64,000 nucleotides of DNA from an uncultured Porphyromonadaceae bacterium (GTDB lineage: Bacteria; Bacteroidota; Bacteroidia; Bacteroidales; Muribaculaceae): contig CABUWI010000004.1 of the NCBI GenBank assembly GCA_902495245.1, positions 1-64,000 on the forward strand, in the 5' to 3' direction. Within the stretch, counting starts at the first letter, position 1, and every line of letters begins with the position of its first letter. Positions 60,626 to 64,000 of the stretch are shown in pieces. A program made the translations under genes and the position numbers. The notes under the pieces were generated by a model. That model was not told the DNA's origin. It did not search any database and saw only the letters and a list, made by a program, of their open reading frames with translations.

Positions 60626-61528
60626 TTACTGGCGAAAGCGGGTCAGCAGCCCGTCGGTAAAGACGAGGTAGACGCCGTTTTTGTAGGTCCACTGCTCGAT
60701 GATGCCGTTATAGGCGGTGTAGCGCTCCACGTTATCGGGCGCTCCGAGGGCAAGACGGCATTCGTCGGTAGTCATTTCCACGGCGACTTTTCCGCGGCAG
60801 ATATTATCCCATATCTTGTCTGAAATCTGCGGATAGCGGTCGCGCGGATTGCTGAGCGAGAAGAGATTATCGAACGTTCGGGCCGACACGCTCTTACTTT
60901 CCACCACCATTGGAATGGAATCCGTGCCGGCAATGACGAACACGGGATAATCGGCAGTTCCTGCAAGTACGCGGCTAACCTCTACGTGCTCGAACTTGCG
61001 CCCGTTTCGCCCCGCACGCAACGTCCAGAACTGACGGCCGACAAGAATCCGGCGGACGCTGTCAACGACAGCGGCATCAATGGTAAACGGCACTGCCAGC
61101 CTTTCTCTGCCGCGAACCGCAGAGAGCGGGGCCTCGACGCGATATGTCAGTCTGTTGCCGCCCGACGTCGAGAAAAAGATGTCGGTAACCGAGTCGCCGG
61201 CAAGTCGCACGTCGCCGGCCATCGACTGAAAATACAGCGTATCGCCCGGATTGAGAGTCGAACTGACCGATGCGGGCGAAAATGCCACGTCGAAACGGCC
61301 GTCATCAACAATAAAACGCTTGCCGCGGCTCCACTGGCGTGGCGGCTGTGGCAGGGCCGGAAGCAGAAGTGTCTGCTCGGCCGAGATGGGCACCGACTTG
61401 TTGCCGCGGGTAGTGTCTTTGATTTTGGCCGTGCCCTCGACCCCGGTAAAACAACCCGACAGGAGCAGCAGCGCACTCAGCGCCGCCGCCCCTGCGGGTA
61501 ATAAATGACTGCTAAGTGAGCGCTTCAT
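60626..61528 (-). CDS. Lipoprotein with SmpA/BamE-like C-terminus
   Basis: The protein has 300 residues. Lipobox LLSGC (Cys26). The middle is beta-rich. The last ~60 residues (RGKVAVEMTTDECRLALGAPDNVERY, then EQWTYKNGVYLVFTDGLL) follow the pattern of SmpA/OmlA-type domains. Function unknown; possibly an envelope assembly factor. Its start codon is immediately adjacent to the hppA stop, so it is probably co-transcribed. Confidence 0.78.
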   Translation of the reverse strand: MKRSLSSHLLPAGAAALSALLLLSGCFTGVEGTAKIKDTTRGNKSVPISAEQTLLLPALPQPPRQWSRGKRFIVDDGRFDVAFSPASVSSTLNPGDTLYFQSMAGDVRLAGDSVTDIFFSTSGGNRLTYRVEAPLSAVRGRERLAVPFTIDAAVVDSVRRILVGRQFWTLRAGRNGRKFEHVEVSRVLAGTADYPVFVIAGTDSIPMVVESKSVSARTFDNLFSLSNPRDRYPQISDKIWDNICRGKVAVEMTTDECRLALGAPDNVERYTAYNGIIEQWTYKNGVYLVFTDGLLTRFRQ

Positions 61529-63748
61529 TTAGAGCAGACTCCAGCTGACGGTGAGACCGGCCATCACGATGGCCACCATGCTCATGAGCTTGATGAGAAT
61601 GTTGAGCGAGGGGCCGGAAGTGTCTTTGAAGGGGTCGCCGACAGTATCGCCCACCACCGTTGCCTTGTGCACCTCAGAACCTTTGCCGCCGAAGTTGCCT
61701 TCTTCGATGTACTTCTTGGCGTTGTCCCATGCGCCGCCGGCATTGCTCATGAACACGGCGAGCACAAAACCGGCGCTCAGGCCGCCGCAAAGCAGGCCGA
61801 TGACGCCCGGCACGCCGAACACGAGGCCGACAATGATGGGCACCGCAATGGCAAGCAGCGAGGGGAACACCATTTCGCGCTGGGCGCCTTTGGTCGAAAT
61901 CTGTACGCAGCGGGCATAGTCGGGTTCGGCTTCGCCGGTGAGAATGCCCTTGATTGTGCGGAACTGGCGGCGCACTTCTTCAACCATGTGCGAGGCGGCG
62001 CGACCCACGGCGTTCATTGTCAGACCGCAGAACAGGAAGGCCATCATCGCACCGATGAACATGCCCGAGAGCACGAGCGGGTTCATCAGGTTGACACCAT
62101 AATAGTTCATGAAGTCTGAGAAAGATGCCACGTCGAGGGGCACCTCGATGGGATTTTCGGCCGTGCCGAGCTGAATGACGGTTTCGCCCAGACGGTGCAG
62201 GCCGATGCGGATTTCCTCGATGTATGAAGCGAGAAGAGCCAGACCGGTCAAGGCGGCCGAACCGATAGCAAAGCCCTTGCCGGTGGCGGCGGTGGTGTTG
62301 CCGAGCGAGTCGAGAGCGTCGGTGCGGCGGCGCACGTTCTCACCCAGGCCGCTCATTTCGGCGTTGCCGCCGGCATTGTCGGCGATAGGACCGTAAGCGT
62401 CGGTTGCCAGCGTGATGCCGAGGGTAGAAAGCATGCCGACGGCGGCGATGCCGATGCCATAGAGGCCCCACGAGATGTTGGCCATGTCGAAGCCGCTGGC
62501 AAGCCAGTAGCTGAGAATGATGCCGGCCACAACGGCAATGACCGGAATGGCGGTAGAAATCATGCCGAGACCCACACCCGAAATGATTACGGTTGCAGGA
62601 CCGGTCTGGCCGCTCTCGGCCAGATGTTTAGTCGGCTTGTATGACTGCGAGGTGTAATATTCAGTTGCGCGGCCGATGACGATGCCGACAACCAGACCGA
62701 CAACGACGGCCAGCGAGAGGTTAACCCAGTTGGGAATCTGAAGCGCCCACATAATCAAGAACGTGGCGCCGACAATGAGCAGCGAGCTGACGTTGGTGCC
62801 GACGCTCAGCGAGCCGAGCAGGTCTTTGATGCCGGCGTTCTCTTTGGTGCGCACGGTGAAGATGCCGATAATCGAAAGGAGTATGCCGACGGCGGCAATC
62901 AGCATCGGAGCCATCACCGACTTGACCTGCAGGTCGACATCGCCCATGCCGGCTGCGGCAGCCGCTCCGAGGGCGGCAGTGGCCAGAATCGAGCCGCAAT
63001 AGCTCTCATAGAGGTCGGCGCCCATGCCGGCAACGTCGCCAACGTTGTCGCCTACATTGTCGGCGATGGTGGCGGGGTTGCGGGGGTCGTCTTCAGGAAT
63101 GCCTGCCTCGACCTTGCCCACGAGGTCGGCGCCGACGTCGGCGGCCTTGGTGTAGATGCCGCCGCCCACACGCGCGAAGAGCGCCTGGGTCGACGCACCC
63201 ATGCCGAAGGTAAGCATCGTCGTGGTAATCATTGTCAGCTTATAGGTGGCGGCAGCGCCTTCGGGCGTCTCGATGAGCCAGTCGAGCAGCAAGTACCAGA
63301 ACGAAATGTCAAGCAGACCGAGACCGACAACCACGAGACCCATCACGGCACCCGAGCGGAAAGCCACACGCAGGCCGGCGTTGAGCGAGTTGCGGGCGGC
63401 GTTGGCAGTGCGGGCCGAGGCATAGGTAGCCGTCTTCATGCCGAGGAAGCCGCTGAGGCCGCTGAAGAAACCGCCGGTCAGAAACGCTACGGGCACCCAC
63501 GGGTTCTGCAGACCGAAACCGTAGGCCATGATTGCAAAGATAATTACGAGGCAGATAAAGACGATGGTAACAATCTTATACTGCTGTTTGAGATAAGACA
63601 TTGCGCCCTGACGCACATGCGAAGCGATTTTTGCCATGAGCGGCGTCCCTTCGCTCTCTTTTTTCATTTGCCGGTAAAAGAACCAGGCAAAAAGCAGTGC
63701 CAGCACTGAGGCAATCGGCACAAGCCAGAATAACGGATGGATTTCCAT
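61529..63748 (-). CDS. hppA: Membrane-bound ion-pumping pyrophosphatase
   Basis: The protein has 739 residues with about 16 TM segments. The substrate site is intact: DVGADLVGKVEAGIPEDDPRNPATIADNVGDNVGD, and later AYGPIADNAGGNAEMSGL and STKGAQREMVFPS; KATVVGDTVGDPFKDTSGP completes it. It hydrolyses pyrophosphate to pump protons or sodium; the ion cannot be settled from the sequence here. The downstream lipoprotein abuts it. Confidence 0.95.
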   Translation of the reverse strand: MEIHPLFWLVPIASVLALLFAWFFYRQMKKESEGTPLMAKIASHVRQGAMSYLKQQYKIVTIVFICLVIIFAIMAYGFGLQNPWVPVAFLTGGFFSGLSGFLGMKTATYASARTANAARNSLNAGLRVAFRSGAVMGLVVVGLGLLDISFWYLLLDWLIETPEGAAATYKLTMITTTMLTFGMGASTQALFARVGGGIYTKAADVGADLVGKVEAGIPEDDPRNPATIADNVGDNVGDVAGMGADLYESYCGSILATAALGAAAAAGMGDVDLQVKSVMAPMLIAAVGILLSIIGIFTVRTKENAGIKDLLGSLSVGTNVSSLLIVGATFLIMWALQIPNWVNLSLAVVVGLVVGIVIGRATEYYTSQSYKPTKHLAESGQTGPATVIISGVGLGMISTAIPVIAVVAGIILSYWLASGFDMANISWGLYGIGIAAVGMLSTLGITLATDAYGPIADNAGGNAEMSGLGENVRRRTDALDSLGNTTAATGKGFAIGSAALTGLALLASYIEEIRIGLHRLGETVIQLGTAENPIEVPLDVASFSDFMNYYGVNLMNPLVLSGMFIGAMMAFLFCGLTMNAVGRAASHMVEEVRRQFRTIKGILTGEAEPDYARCVQISTKGAQREMVFPSLLAIAVPIIVGLVFGVPGVIGLLCGGLSAGFVLAVFMSNAGGAWDNAKKYIEEGNFGGKGSEVHKATVVGDTVGDPFKDTSGPSLNILIKLMSMVAIVMAGLTVSWSLL

Positions 63749-63805
63749 GTGTAATAAGAATTATTGGTTATTATTGTTAAAATGTTTATTCATAATTTGT
63801 TACGC

Positions 63806-64000
63806 TCATAAAACATTACCGGCATCGTCCGTTTCGGCCACTTTGGTCATTGCCCATATGTCGCGCCGCGGCTCAACGTCATATCGGTCAAGCGGCAGGC
63901 GGTCAAAGTCGGCCTCGGAGGCTGCCTCGGCGCCGAAGTTTTCGGTCGGTGCGCCGAACTGCCATCGGTTTTCACCGCCCGACGGCTTCATCGCCTCGAG
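63806..64000 (-). CDS. Partial gene running off the right edge (C-terminal end)
   Basis: At least 64 residues of a minus-strand frame remain open at the window edge. The tail is acidic and aromatic (RWQFGAPTENFGAEAAS, DRYDVEPRRDIWAMTKVAE). It could be the C-terminus of a larger protein encoded to the right, possibly co-transcribed with hppA. I do not recognise the family. Confidence 0.45.
   Translation of the reverse strand, partial: LEAMKPSGGENRWQFGAPTENFGAEAASEADFDRLPLDRYDVEPRRDIWAMTKVAETDDAGNVL

Noticed and set aside
1..64000. CRISPR arrays, rRNA or tRNA genes
   Set aside because: I saw no regularly spaced repeat-spacer pattern and no cloverleaf or rRNA-like sequence.

Overview
The window looks like a chromosomal segment from a gut-type Bacteroidales bacterium, probably Muribaculaceae or a close relative. 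Three things point there. Many genes are preceded by the Bacteroidota promoter pattern (TTG or TTTG, about 20 bp, then TAnnTTTG). The protein families are typical: a fimbrillin-like lipoprotein, C-terminal secretion/sorting domains, endonuclease I, a C69 dipeptidase, two YtxH proteins beside a holin-family protein, and DUF2795. Ribosome-binding sites are weak. The genus assignment is inference.

Layout. 1-5.4 kb is an AT-richer accessory island: about 1 kb without a convincing gene, then a leftward three-gene set (AlbA_2/Schlafen-like ATPase-type protein, unknown 339-residue protein, putative AbiC-like membrane protein), then a decayed tyrosine recombinase. 5.7-12.6 kb holds a half-size EamA transporter, an AraC regulator and a divergent RND efflux operon (adaptor, pump, TolC). 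12.7-20 kb is a cluster of small redox and electrophile-handling enzymes with an HxlR regulator. 20-24.7 kb holds a ClC channel and the anaerobic ribonucleotide reductase pair nrdD-nrdG. 24.8-31.7 kb has a large fimbrillin-like lipoprotein, a small envelope/stress cluster (YtxH x2, holin, wHTH), a bile-salt-hydrolase-like exported amidase and a DUF3298 lipoprotein. 31.7-38 kb has a YycJ-like metallo-hydrolase, an RsmI-like methylase, a two-domain patatin/beta-barrel protein, a tail-less SSB, a PduO adenosyltransferase, DUF2795 and DUF1848. 38-44.9 kb has a structured non-coding stretch, an orphan lipoprotein, an EamA exporter, ahpC-ahpF, carbonic anhydrase and a YafQ-type toxin-antitoxin pair. 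44.9-48.3 kb is a leftward operon of a carboxyltransferase/biotin subunit with znuA and znuC. 48.4-64 kb has a C69 dipeptidase, queF-queC, a candidate small RNA, priA, endonuclease I, pyrB-pyrI, a flavin reductase, glyA, cardiolipin synthase, a lipoprotein and a membrane pyrophosphatase.

The most striking observation is at base level. The palindromic pentamer class GTSAC (GTGAC/GTCAC) is nearly absent from about 5.4 kb onward: I found 2 by eye in 58.6 kb, where roughly 114 are expected at equal base frequencies. The first 4.8 kb carries about 10, which is the chance level. Host genes write Val-Thr almost only as GTA-ACN or GTT-ACN. This suggests long-standing selection against GTSAC in the host, such as restriction or another site-specific process, and marks the left-hand defence-like island as recently acquired DNA that has not been purged of the site.

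Other points worth attention are a minus-strand promoter-to-terminator unit between queC and priA (candidate sRNA), near-leaderless promoters, a nested inverted-repeat leader at 38.25-38.62 kb, and an exported flavodoxin encoded directly after an exported CMD-cupin fusion.
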